A DNA stretch of 27,563 nt. It comes from Intoshia linei. Its lineage: Eukaryota; Orthonectida; Rhopaluridae. Both the position numbers and the translations under genes were made by a program. The stretch spans positions 1 through 27,563 of the forward strand of contig LWCA01000431.1 in assembly GCA_001642005.1 (NCBI GenBank), given 5' to 3'. Shown here in pieces: positions 10,601-20,901 of the stretch. Each line of letters begins with the position of its first letter. Within the stretch, counting starts at the first letter, position 1. Under the pieces are notes generated by a model. That model was not told the origin of the DNA and ran no database searches. It worked only from the letters and a program-made list of their open reading frames with translations.

Positions 10601-11850
10601 TGATGCACAAGAAACCTAACGAAAATAATCGAAATTATTAAAAATTAATTTTTTGATTTTTTTAAAACACCCACAGAATTGAAATACGTATTTGTCATAT
10701 TTTTGGTTGAATAGGATTGAAGATTTAATCTCCAGTAAAAGTTTTATAAATATAACCCTAAAACCAATATTTAAATTTCTTTAAATAATCATTACTTTGA
10801 ACCTTTGAAATAAATTAATTAAACAAGTAACTGTTTATTGAAAACCTATATTAATTTTAGAGTTACATAAAACGAATAAAATTTATTGTAACTCAATGGC
10901 CATTAAAATGTACAATTTCAGATTTTTGGAGATTAATATATGACTACAAAATCAATCATGTAATTCTTATGAATGAGACTGATTCGGTAATATTATTTTA
11001 ATTGAAAAACAACAAAAATTAATTTTCTTTAGAAATATCCAATTTTTTGGCCACCTGAAAATACGTCTCAGCATTATGGAAAACTTACAATTTCTTCAAA
11101 TAATAAAACTCATTTATTTACAACTAAAAATGATGACGTTCATTCTTTGAATATTTTATGTAATATGGTAAATACTTTAAAATATTATATTGATTTCAAT
11201 TGGCATATACATAATGGTCTATATCAACGCTATTGGATTATTTTTAGAAAATTTAGAGTAATTTTGTTACCGGAATGCATGGTAAGGGTTTTTTAAAAAA
11301 TAATTCACGAGTAAAAGCGTTTTTGGGTAAAAAATATAAATACTAGCCTTAGGCAATTTACAATCAATAATGTATAGGATGAATCCTATAAAATACCAAA
11401 TGTTACTACAAATTTGGTTAAAGTTAATTGGTGGTCGAATAACAACCCAAGTACAGATCAAATAATACCTCTCTACAGGTTAATTACTTACATTGAACCA
11501 ATTGAATATCAAAAAAAGTCTCCTATATGCGTCGTTTCCAAGTAATTTTTAAATAATCATTTAATTGTATTATTGTTTTAATTGAATTAAATAATTTAAA
11601 ATTAAGAGACGGGTTCAGTTTATGCGGTATGTTTTGTGCCGCTTTCATTTTACACGAAATATTAACACATTGGAATCAAATTGATGTATATTATTGTATA
11701 ACTTGTATTCGAAAACACAGACCAGACTTAATTAAAACAAAAGTAATTTTTATATTTCTTTCATCTTTATATTTTTTATATATAATTTAGAAGGAATTTT
11801 TGTTTGTACATGAATATGCAAAATATCTATGTGAATTAAATAATAACTGA
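7615..11850 (+). CDS. Tandem protein tyrosine phosphatase with two inactive domains
   Basis: Sixteen exons join in phase to encode 622 aa: 7615-7779, 7820-7910, 7952-8028, 8065-8101, 8136-8233, 9189-9305, 9461-9651, 9850-9985, 10027-10185, 10351-10450, 10489-10565, 10861-10986, 11033-11167, 11378-11541, 11607-11742, 11791-11850. Domain 1 (about 40-325) has KPITISQF, IIPYDYNRV, NDYINASYI, YWRMVWE and NFQYTGW. Its P-loop reads HC-CCGAGATA: Cys258 stays but the catalytic Arg is Ala264, and the WPD loop is WFKD (212-215). Domain 2 (about 358-620) has NETDYINAVF, FIVTQWPL, SDFWRLIYD and RKHRPDLI. Its P-loop reads VVSKDGFSLCGMFCA, with Ser557 for Cys and Leu563 for Arg, as in CD45-type D2 domains. 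No signal peptide or membrane helix is seen ahead of domain 1, although tandem PTP domains normally belong to receptors. It is probably a scaffold or phosphotyrosine-binding pseudophosphatase. Confidence 0.85.
8029..8064 (+). other. GC-AG intron in the PTP gene
   Basis: No GT is available in the segment that must be removed between YIN-ASYIK and SKRCNKQYIALQG. Splicing AAG|GCACAA to TTTTAG|AGT gives exactly the spacing of eight residues that PTP domains show between the DYINASYI and YIATQG motifs. The 36-nt intron therefore uses a GC donor. Confidence 0.75.
8326..8923. mobile_element. piggyBac-like MITE (598 bp) in a PTP-gene intron
   Basis: Perfect 13-bp terminal inverted repeats CCTTTATCCTGCC are flanked on both sides by TTAA (8322-8325 and 8924-8927), the piggyBac target site. 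A 21-bp block containing the palindrome GTTCCCAAAATGGAAC is present just inside the left end (8338-8358) and again at 8668-8688. There is no transposase. The element accounts for most of the 955-nt intron 8234-9188, whose neighbours are mostly 34-200 nt. Confidence 0.8.
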
Positions 11851-12168
11851 ATCATTTAAAATGATGTATATTTCACAGATAAATTATTAATGTACCAATA
11901 TTCTATTGTCATAATATAAATGAAATTAATATATGCATTTTACATCCTTTTTCGTATAGTGGGCTACCCAAACCTTACAGCAATTGTTATTAGTCAAAAG
12001 TGAAATTTTTTAATCGATACATTTGACTCTTATAATCTTTTCAAATAAAGTATAGAAATTAAAATTTTGGTGTGAAAACTAATGGTGAAAATTTGTGCCA
12101 TTTTAATTTTTATAATTATTTTGGAATTTATATTTAAATTATTGAAAAAATTTCAATTTTACTCGCAG
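11851..12168. other. Spacer after the PTP gene
   Basis: AT-rich sequence with two short hydrophobic plus-strand frames that could be first exons of a small gene. Otherwise I see nothing I can support. Confidence 0.4.
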
Positions 12169-12290
12169 GTCGCACTGTGACAATGTTTGTTGTAGATGGC
12201 GTAGAAAACAAATTGAATAGTAATGAACAATTTTCAAATGTGTTGATTAATGAGAGATGTAAAGCCCTCAATGATACTGCCGATTTATAG
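12169..12290 (+). CDS. Orphan terminal exon of an unidentified small protein
   Basis: After a CAG acceptor at 12166-12168 comes a 41-codon frame of coding-like composition ending at TAG 12288-12290. It includes RTVTMFVVDGVENKL and INERCKALNDTADL. I do not recognise it. One phase-compatible first exon is the short frame MKLIYAFYILF ending before GTATAG near 11955, which would make a peptide of about 52 aa with a hydrophobic start. Another upstream frame, MVKICAILIFIIILEF, is also open. It lies just after the PTP stop, so an alternative PTP 3' end is possible too. Confidence 0.3.
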
Positions 12291-12426
12291 AAATATAAAA
12301 AAATTTTCATAAACAAGAGGTTACTAATAAATAGTATGTAGCATTTTGTAACAAAAAATAAAATAAAGCTACAAAAAGTGGTGCACATATGAATTCACTG
12401 TGTAATGTTTAATAAATAATCTAGAC

Positions 12427-13110
12427 CAGCGTTCGGCAAACTTATTTGTAACGCAGGCCACATTGACCATGTCGCGGGCCGCAAAAATTTCGTAAATACA
12501 CATGAAACAATTTAAATAGATGAAATTCTATTTTTGCTTGTAAATTTGATTATTTTTTTTAAATATTAAAAGTGTCAAAAATTTTGAAATATTTGAAATA
12601 TCATAAAATTCCATTTGAATAATTAACAATTATTATTTTTAGAGTGCATTTAAATTATTAACAAGTAAGTTTCAAAATTGTACGTATCTATAATTATATT
12701 TATGCAAACAATAAAAAAAAATTTAAACAAAAATTAGCCTATTATTGATAAATAATACTTTTAATCGATTTCGTAAATTGCTAAAATTTTGGAAAAATAT
12801 TTATTAATTTTATAAAAATAATCAATTTTTGTATTCAATAATGGTTGAAGGTAGGAAAATTTAATCTAATGTGTTAAAACTCAAATAATCTTCTTTAAAA
12901 CTATATATTTTATTGACCAAACGGAATGTTGACACAGTGTCATATTTGGAAAAACATTATGCAATAGCCACTATTGAATAGTACAATCTAATTGAATAAT
13001 AAAGATATTTTATAACATGCCATAAAATTTGTACTCCACATTAGCTTAATATAGTTCAGCAAACTTTTTGTTTGCGAGCCACATCACGGGCCATAGTTTG
13101 ACGAAGGCTG
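12427..13110. mobile_element. hAT-type MITE, family A copy 2 (684 bp)
   Basis: A perfect 8-bp target duplication, ATCTAGAC (12419-12426 and 13111-13118), flanks imperfect terminal repeats CAGCGTTCGGCAAACT and AGTTTGACGAAGGCTG. Much of the interior is the reverse complement of the element at 2657-3201: the rc of ACAATTTTGAAACTT, GCACTCCAAAAATAAT and CCTATTATTGATAAAT blocks can be followed. It is a diverged copy in the opposite orientation with no coding capacity. Confidence 0.88.
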
Positions 13111-13118
13111 ATCTAGAC

Positions 13119-13416
13119 ATTAAAGTTAAATAATTATATTTAATTATTAACTTGAAAATGAGATTGTTAAAATAGATCAAAAATATATCACTAGAAAGAA
13201 TATTATGATAATTTCGTCTTGTAATTTTTACATCTGAGAAAAATTTATGGATTTTACATGCATTTTGTAATTTATTATTTAATTTATCATTCTTATTACA
13301 AATGTTCAATTAAATATTTTATATTTTTAAAAATTTATCAAAAATTCCAAAAAAAATAAAAAGAAAGGCTAAATTAAATGAGTGATATAAATTTGTCTCA
13401 GTGGAAGTAGCGTAAT
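13119..13416. other. Spacer between two hAT remnants
   Basis: AT-rich sequence, with no gene, RNA or repeat structure that I can support. Confidence 0.5.
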
Positions 13417-14265
13417 CAGTGGCGGATCCAAGGGGTGCAAAAGGTGCAGTTGCACCCCCTAAATTTAAAAAAAATTTAATTAATGTTTTGTAAAATAACT
13501 GAAAATGGTTTTAATTCATTAAAACAATATAGATGGCTCATAATGGCACATCAACAGTGTTTATTTAATGATAAATATAATGTATATAATGATGTAGATT
13601 CTACATGATCAATTATAGATGTAGACTACATCTACTACTCTACTCTACAGAGCAAATATAGAGGGATCTGACATTGAGACTTTTTTAAAATTAACATTGC
13701 AATTCCTTTTTTCGATTCTATTTTAGCTGAACTCAGCCTACGATTTTTCAGTGGTCAACAGATTTTTTTGAAAGGATTTTCCCTACATCCCACTTATTTT
13801 AAAACGAGTCATTTTGAAGATTTGAAAGAATTCGCAGAAAAATATGAATTATTTATACCATGCATATCATTATAGGAAGATCTCAAAGCAAAATATACTA
13901 GATGGAAAAAAAAGAACTTGATACAAAGACCACTATCATACAATTAATCGAAATCTGCAATTCTAATTTATTTCCAAATATTCATCAACTATTAACTATT
14001 TTGGCAACATTGTCAATCACAACATGTGAATGTGAACGCTCCATTAGCATTTTGAGAATATTGAAAACCTTTTTAGGATCAACAATGACTGGTAATCGTC
14101 TATGTGGTCTGGCCCTCATGAATTGCTACTATGATTATAATTTTCATATTGAAGGTTTGGTTAATTAATTTGCAATACTTCATCCAAGAAGACTGGACGT
14201 AGTTGTTTTAGGATTATTTGATGAACAAAAATCAAGTGAAATAAAGTTCGAGAATATCTATAAGT
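13417..14265 (+). pseudogene. Broken hAT transposase (Zaphod/ZMYM1-like) with left terminal repeat
   Basis: At 13417 CAGTGGCGGATCC begins a hAT-like terminus followed by GC-rich inverted motifs (GTGCAGTTGCAC). From about 13693 a frame reads IAIPFFDSILAELSLRFF, typical of the middle of hAT transposases. It is cut by a TAG at about 13874 and by a frame change near the run of eight A at 13905. The frame 13902-14168 then gives the C-terminal dimerisation region: ILATLSITTCECERSIS, LKTFLGSTMTGNRLCGLALM. After an in-frame TAA it continues FAILHPRRLDVVVLGLF to about 14265. No right terminus was found before the TMEM62 start at 14359. The copy is inactive. Confidence 0.75.
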
Positions 14266-14358
14266 AAAGGATTGTATCAAAATAATGATATATTGACACA
14301 ATCAAATTTATTATTAAAAATGAACATACATTTATATTAACAAATTGTATTTACTCAA

Positions 14359-17300
14359 ATGAATAAATTCTTCAAAATTCTAAATTTTATTGGACCGAAA
14401 TTGCTTGTTTTAATTTTTGTCATTTTCACGTTGATATTTATACATTCCACTGGAATTTTTTACCGTGAAAATGTTCAAATAAAAAACCACAAAAGAGACA
14501 AACTTTCTCCTTTTCCAGGAAATTCAAATGATAATATTCATGTATTTGTACAGGTAAATAATAAACATGGATATTATATTAGTTTTTTTAATAGTTATCC
14601 GATGTTCATATAAGTAAAGTTTATAAAGAAAGAAAAAGTGAATTGATAAAATTTTGCTCAGAAGTTTTGGCACAAATACAACCAGATGTGATCATTGTTT
14701 CTGGTATTTTTTTGATAATTGAATTATAGTTTTAAATATTGTCCCAGTCTTAATAAGGACTTTGTGAAGTGATATCAATACTAGGAAAAAGTACATACAG
14801 AAAATCTTTTATTAATTTTTATAACTTGATGTGAGATGACAATTAGATGTTGTAGACAGGTGAGCCTCTAACAGTATGCCTAGAACTTTACGATTATTAA
14901 TTGTTTTAATATTTGACAAGCATGCAATTTCATATCAAGGAAGTTATAATTGACTTTAGTCCGTCATACTAAAAACATAAAAATATTTAGGTGATTTAAC
15001 TGACGATTTAATAAAAGGATATTCTCACTCTGGACCCATTGAAGAAGAATGGAAAGATTATAGAGAAGCAATAAATGAATGCAAAAAATATGTTTCACAT
15101 AAAACAGCATGGCTGGATATACGCGGAAATCATGGTTTGATTATAATCATGGTACGAACGGTCACTTAAATAAAACGTTTTAATTTTGATTGAAAAATGT
15201 TTCATTGTAAAGTCATAAATAATTATTACTGAATGATGCAAAATTGTCTACGGACCGTACGCTGCCTACCCTGTTTACGTTTAACTCAATTTTAATTAGA
15301 CACACTCAATATTGGATATATTAACGATGCTTTTTTCAAGTTTTTTTTAATATATTGTTTATACATTTTTATAGAAAATATTCCGAATCAGGCATTAATA
15401 ATCATTTTGGATCATATGTGCATTATTGGAATCCAAATTCCAACAATTCGTACAGGTTTGTAGCTATGGACTTATCAGTTAGCCCTGGCTTAAAAATACC
15501 TTATAATTTCATGGGTGAATACACTAATAAGGTAATTTAATATACAACTTTCAGTATATAGTGGATACCAGTGGTTTCCAATCATGTGGATTGTGAATGT
15601 TTAATTTTCTATTTCACAAAGTTGTCATCAATTAATAATTAATCTTTGTATTTGAAAAACTGAATAATCAATGTAGGTAAAATTGCAAGTTGAAAGTTTG
15701 CTAAAAGAAAGAAAAAGTGAAAGTTTTAATCATACATTTATGTTTGGTCATTACCCGTCATCTGCTGTTATGCAAAGAAATTCTTTTTTGGAAATTTTAA
15801 AGTATTTAAACTAATTACATTTACGATTTGTGTAATTAGAGAGTCAAGTTTATACATGTGCGGTCATTTGCATAGTGTGATGCATTTATTTCAAAACATG
15901 TACGCTAAACAAGAAAATGGTAATTTAGAATTAGAATTGACAGATTGGAAAAAATTCAGACGGTATATTGTTTTAAAATTTAAATAAATCGCAAGGTATC
16001 GAGTGGTAGCAGTAGATCATGATTTAGTTTCTTTTGCTGATTTAAGATACAGATTTGATAATGTTAGTTTAATAATAACAAATCCGAAAAATTCTCAAAC
16101 CATTATTAACGGTTACGAGCCAATTGGACGCATCAAAAGATCCACTCATATAAGGTATTAAAGTTATTTACATATACCTATGATTCATAGGATCCTTTTA
16201 TATTCCGATAATAATCAAAATATGGTTAAAATATTTATAGACAACAACTTCCTTGGATTAGCTACACAAAACAATGAAAATAAAAATTTGTACACCTGTC
16301 AGTGGGACCCATGTAAATATTCCAAATTACATGTTATTCGTGTGGACGTTTATGTAATTTTTATATTTTTAAAATTATAATTATTAGGATCATAATAATG
16401 ATATTACATTTTGCAAGCCGTTTAGTATTATATGCAGGTATGTTATAAAATCAGTACTTCCCAATCTGCGTTTTGAACTTTTCGGTGGGCGCTATAGAGA
16501 ATTTTTTTATTCATTTTTACACGGGTTTCTGAAAATAATTTAAAAAATATATTAGTAGAAAAATTTTAGTCAAAAAGTCGGCGCTAATATGAAAAACTTT
16601 GGGAACCCATGAACTAAACCCTAGGCTATCAACTATATTTTCTACGGTTTTTGCAAAGTGTATCATACAATAATGTACCTTTAATTTAGAATTCGAAAAA
16701 GCATTTGATAAAATCTGTTAAACAACACTTTTCAACTGACGGAACAATTGAATCATTTGGATTTATACAGAGGTTTATGATATATAATCATATTATTGGA
16801 CAGGTATACACGATTCAATTTTTCTTTAATTTATTAGTCCGTTAAACTGCTACTTGCATTCATCTTTTTTATTTTAATTGCAATAATATATTATCGATAC
16901 GCTGCTGTGTCAGAACGAGGTTTGTCGATTCATATAATTTTGAACTGATTTATAGATATCACAATAACAAAAAATACAAAATTTTTTACTCGACCGTTTT
17001 GGTTATTCTGTAGATCACATACTGTTTATTTTATTGTTCCACACATATTGTACTTTTATATAGGTAAATAATTGAAAATTATTAAATATTATATAATAAG
17101 ATAAAAAAACTAAGTATTTATAAATTTGTAAGTTTAGGTCCATGGGCTTATGTCGAGGTTTATCAAGACAAATATGGATTCATTTTTATGTACGGTGTGT
17201 ATGTGGACAAAAAACTTATATCGACGGCTATTACATTTGGCTTATCAACTGTTCATGTAATTTAAAGTCATTATTTATAGTTTGTGTGATTTTGCTGTAA

Positions 17301-18651
17301 AACTTGGAACCAGGCATTCCAAGTCTATACATATTACAGAGAAAACAGCTACAGGAAAATTATTTCTAGTGTAGTGTTTTTATTAGTGTTCTCTCTAAGG
17401 CAGTGGTGGGCAAACTACGGCATGCGAGATACTATTGTGCGGCCCGCGAAATCATGCTTCATACTTGTTTACATTCAAATTTTAAAATTGATTCTTTACA
17501 TTGTATAATTTTACCTGTCACATTCCATTTAGATAATTAACCGTCTATTTTTGCGTATTAGATAAAATTTTCCTATCTTGATCTATTTTAAATAAAATAA
17601 TTGGATAAAACACGATGTGGATAATTGATATACATATTGGCAATCAATATTTCATATCGACACCAATATTTTAAATAGAATGTCAATATTAATTTAGTTT
17701 ATCCATGACGCTACCATATCGAATACAGTTCATTAAGATTGATTCTTTTGTCGTGGTAACCGCTATCATAATGGATGGCTTCTTCAATATTGTTCATCTA
17801 TTTGAAATATTGGTTGTCTTTAAAAATATGGATTGTCCATATGTATATCAATTATCCACATCGTGTTTTATCTATTGTATATTTTTTATTAGATTAAAAT
17901 AAATGCAATGATATAAAAATTACATTTTTTGGTTGGTTTTATCAATAGTTGAACAAACAAAAATATTTTTATTATTTATCAATAATTATTGATATTATAA
18001 TAGGCTAATTTTTGTTCAAATTTGATCAAATTTTCTTTTATTGTTTGCATAGATATAATTATAAATACATACAATTTTGAAACTTAATAAACACAATTAA
18101 TAATTAGAATGCACTCCAAAAATAATAATCGTTAATTATTCAAATGAAATTTTGACACTTTAATATTTAAAAAAAGCAATCAAATTTACAAGCCAGAATA
18201 GAATTTCATCAATTTAAATTTTTTTATGTGTATTCACGATATTTGTGCGGTCCGCATATCAGTAAGTTTGCCCACCACTGCTCTAAGGTATGAATAGACC
18301 AAGTTGGTTACATGGACTCTTGAGCTGAAAAATATTTAGGATTATCGAAAATCCTGAATCCAAAAAATAAATAATTTGTGTAAATGTGAACACTAATCCT
18401 ATTTTCTTTGAAAAATTATTGTATTGTCTAACATTATTATATTGTAAATTTATTAGGTGTTCCTGTACTACATTCCACTAATTGGTAATTTTATTTACAT
18501 TTAATTTAAGTATCATAAAGTTTATAATGGAATGGAAATTGACCACAAAATACAACCGAAAAATGCTGGGATATGCTCAAAAATTATTAAATTCTTTTTA
18601 TTCATCCACATTCAAGTAATATTATTATTTAAGCCAAGATGCGAACAATAA
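14359..18651 (+). CDS. TMEM62: TMEM62-like transmembrane metallophosphoesterase
   Basis: A membrane protein with an N-terminal anchor, a calcineurin-like phosphoesterase domain and C-terminal helices; its substrate is unknown. Exons: 14359-14553, 14595-14703, 14991-15134, 15300-15339, 15375-15531, 15677-15801, 15840-15962, 15996-16154, 16191-16353, 16388-16441, 16690-16803, 16838-16919, 16956-17063, 17138-17256, 17314-17399, 18457-18484, 18521-18651. The total is about 645 aa, matching the usual 640. The anchor is at 15-33. Metal-site motifs are SDVH (67-70), GDLTD (102-106), GNHD (147-150), FGHY (238-241) and CGHLH (264-268). Later family stretches are DLVSFADL, GPWAYVEVYQDKYGF and RKIISSVVFLLVF. 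The junction 17399 to 18457 is off by one base, and a MITE sits exactly on its donor, so the last membrane segments may be disturbed or spliced differently. Confidence 0.85.
15553..15575 (+). repeat. Isolated hAT-like terminus in a TMEM62 intron
   Basis: CAGTGGTTTCCAATC in intron 15532-15676 resembles the terminus at 23436-23449 (inverted TTTGGAAACCACTG). No partner end is visible nearby. Confidence 0.35.
16448..16612. mobile_element. Degenerate hAT-like MITE in a TMEM62 intron
   Basis: The intron 16442-16689 is GC-richer than its neighbours. It begins with CAGTACTTCCCAATC and ends, inverted, with TTTGGGAACCCATG; inside, GGTGGGCGC faces GTCGGCGC. The layout resembles CAGTGGTTCCCAAA-type MITEs, but the ends are diverged and no target duplication is visible. 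Confidence 0.45.
17401..18280. mobile_element. hAT-type MITE, family A copy 3 (880 bp), on a TMEM62 splice junction
   Basis: The ends are CAGTGGTGGGCAAACT and AGTTTGCCCACCACTG, with a perfect 8-bp duplication CTCTAAGG at 17393-17400 and 18281-18288. By eye it is about 88-90% identical to the copy at 2657-3201, which lacks the extra insert at 17604-17872. The duplicated target spans the 3' end of a TMEM62 exon: the original donor AAG|GTATGA now survives only in the right-hand copy. Confidence 0.92.
17604..17872. mobile_element. Foldback MITE nested in the family A element (269 bp)
   Basis: The copy at 2657-3201 shows the empty site (AATAATTGTATAT). The insert starts GATAAAACACGATGTGG and ends with its exact reverse complement; the perfect inverted repeat is 34 bp. 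Beyond that the arms keep pairing imperfectly (CAATATTTTAAATAG against CTATTTGAAATATTG), so nearly the whole element is one hairpin. A short ATTG duplication may flank it. The 65-codon frame 17705-17902 lies inside and is not a gene. Confidence 0.85.
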
Positions 18652-18726
18652 GTTTCGCGAAATTTGACAAATTTGATCAAATTAGTTAATAATTTTGATT
18701 ATGGAAATGAACCAATATTTTATCAT

Positions 18727-18950
18727 TACTTATGATATGTTTTTTTGTCTGTGTTATCGTTTATTTCAATAACTACCAGTTTTAGAATTTTATAAAGTCC
18801 ACATTTCTATTACACTTTTTTCCGGTGGTGTTAATAAGATAAATTTCAACCTCCCAAACTCACATCTTACGGATCAAAAGTCCAATTGTCTTTTTTTTGA
18901 AAATCAAACGAGTTCGAGAATTTAAAAAAATATAATCTGATACGGATTTT
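18727..18950 (-). repeat. Dispersed repeat B, copy 2
   Basis: The inverted partner of 6015-6225, including AAAGTCCACATTTCTAT, TTTCAACCTCCCAAACTCAC, ATCTTACGG and AATCAAACGAGTTCGAGAAT. It lies in the spacer 3' of TMEM62. Confidence 0.7.
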
Positions 18951-19158
18951 AAAATCATAAATAATATAGTTGTTCTCTATTTATATAGTCACGTTTGCAT
19001 TTAATATGGTAATTTTTTAAAATTGATGGTAGTGATCGGAAATCATAGGAAATGAATATTAATTATGCCTTAGCTATATATGAGGCTTGAATAGCATCAT
19101 AATGGATCATATTTTTGCGATTTTAAATATTTTTTATTGCATTGAAGTGATATGAATT

Positions 19159-19604
19159 AAAGTGGCCAGATTTTAACGTACTAATTACGTACTAGTTACT
19201 TAAAAACCAAAATGAAATTAAATTTAAAATCTCAGTCGAAATTGAATTTAAAATTAATATTTATTTATACATTTATATTACATTAATATTTATCATTAGA
19301 CATAATTTTTAGACACAAATCATTGTTATTTAGTATACATTTATAAAAATCAGAACAATTTTTTTGACTATTTTGAAATAATTATTAATTACTAATTAAA
19401 TTTGTTTTACTTTAAAATTGAAAAATAATGATAAAGTATGCTTTTAATTAATTACAATTGAAAAAGTTTATTTCAAATAAAACGTAAATAAACATCTTTC
19501 TATACAAATTTATACACTAAAATTTTTACGTTTACATAAAAATTATCGAGTACGTATTTAGTACGTATTTTTTTTAGTTAAAAATACGTATATCTGGCCA
19601 CTTT
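19159..19604. mobile_element. TIR element with 9-bp target duplication (446 bp)
   Basis: Both ends read AAAGTGGCCAGAT (inverted), flanked by identical ATATGAATT at 19150-19158 and 19605-19613. Each subterminal region repeats TACGTACT motifs. The interior is non-coding. A 9-bp duplication would suit a Mutator-like element; if the outer T/A belongs to the element the duplication shrinks to 7-8 bp and other superfamilies fit. Confidence 0.8.
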
Positions 19605-19639
19605 ATATGAATTCAAATTTTCTTAACAATTCATTAAAG

Positions 19640-20130
19640 TTTCTCATGAATATAAATTTATTTTTCAAGAATATAAATTTTTTGATGAAAAGATGGCTGT
19701 TTTAATTTCTTCTAAAACTAATTGGAGTGTTAGCCCTAGGACGCATATTACGTGATTTTATTACGCTGAATAAGTTTTCAATAGGATTCAAGTCAGGACT
19801 ATAGGGTGGTAAGAATATTTGTTCTACATTTTCCCTTCTCAAGAAAGAAATTATTACCGCACAGTGGTAAAACCTCACATTATCCATTACAATAATCGGC
19901 CTGTTCTCAAATACTCTATAAATCTTATAGTTATTTAAAAATTCCAGAATTAACCTTCGCATAATTTTAATTCTTGTTAAATTATCATTACTATCTAGAA
20001 ATCATTTCTACACTTGTTTTTTTCGTCGAACTTCGAATATTAATTACATTTAGTAGTATTTACTTAAAAATTTATATTGTTAAAAAATAAATTTATATTT
20101 ATGAAAATAAAATTTATATTCATGAGAAAT
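19640..20130 (-). mobile_element. Internally deleted Tc1/mariner element with DD34E transposase fragment
   Basis: The two ends are inverted copies of TTTCTCATGAATATAAATTT, each followed by further ATATAAATTT repeats. Inside, on the minus strand, 19962-19702 is an 86-codon frame with the C-terminal half of an IS630/Tc1/mariner DDE domain: PIIVMDN, then LPPYSPDLNPIENLFSVIK. Exactly 34 residues separate the catalytic Asp of MDN from the Glu of NPIEN. The first Asp and the DNA-binding domain are missing, so it is inactive. Confidence 0.75.
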
Positions 20131-20189
20131 TGTGTATTATTTATTTGTTTAATTTAATGTATGGAGATATTGAAGGAAGGAGTATTGAA

Positions 20190-20848
20190 TAGTGTGTTCA
20201 ACTTAGTTTCTTTTTTACTCAGTACAGTACAACTAAGTACTTTTTAAATTTTCAAAACTCAGTAAAAAGTACTTTAAAATTTACATTACATCACAAACAA
20301 TTACAGAATAATCCTTATACAATTGATAATTATTTATTATATTAATAAATTATTGATGTACAAATATTGGTGTATATTATTAACTATAAGTGACTATAAC
20401 TGTAAGTAAATAACTATTTATAATACAAGTATATGCGAAAAATGTTCCATCACTATAATACAATTTAAAACTTATAAAAAATTATAGATTTAAGAGTTGG
20501 TCCACCTTTTCCAAAGTTACTCATTAATCTAATAGTAATTATAGTTTTATGTAACTGTCAACTTACTGATAATTTTAATATGTATTTTGTTGAATTTTTA
20601 TTTTAAATATATTTATTCATATAATAACTAAATTTAGAAAATTTTTTAGCAATAATGTTTTCTTTATTGCGTCGTTAATACTTCATAATCTCACAAGAAA
20701 TTCAACGTAATTAAAAAAATTAGAATCAAAATCTAAGTAAAATATTTAAATAAAGTTTAAAAAGTACTTTTTATAAAGTACTCAGTACAAATTTTATAAA
20801 ACTCAGTAAAAAAACAAAAAAGTACTTTTAAAAAAGTTGAACACACTA
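20190..20848. mobile_element. hAT-like MITE with TAGTGTGTTCAACTT ends (659 bp)
   Basis: Terminal inverted repeats TAGTGTGTTCAACTT are flanked by GTATTGAA (20182-20189) and GTATGGAA (20849-20856), an 8-bp duplication with one mismatch. Both subterminal regions carry AAAAGTACTTTTTA and ACTCAGTA motifs. There is no coding capacity. Confidence 0.8.
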
Positions 20849-20901
20849 GTATGGAAAATTGAAATAGAATGTAATATACATACAAATTATTCATTTATAA
20901 C

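Noticed and set aside
11168-11287. Read-through of the PTP frame past the GTAAAT donor at 11168.
   Set aside because: Open for 40 codons, but it does not align to domain 2, whereas splicing to 11378 restores the NLVKVNWW region in phase.
12134-12388. Minus-strand 84-codon hydrophobic frame.
   Set aside because: Low-complexity hydrophobic composition typical of AT-rich DNA; the opposite strand has a better exon with a splice acceptor.
13046-13309. Minus-strand 87-codon frame.
   Set aside because: It runs across the end of the hAT MITE (13110) and has no recognisable features.
14704-14990. The 287-nt TMEM62 intron was examined for an RNA gene or element.
   Set aside because: No inverted repeats, target duplication or coding frame could be supported.
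17705-17902. Plus-strand 65-codon frame.
   Set aside because: It lies inside the foldback MITE and reads through palindromic arms.
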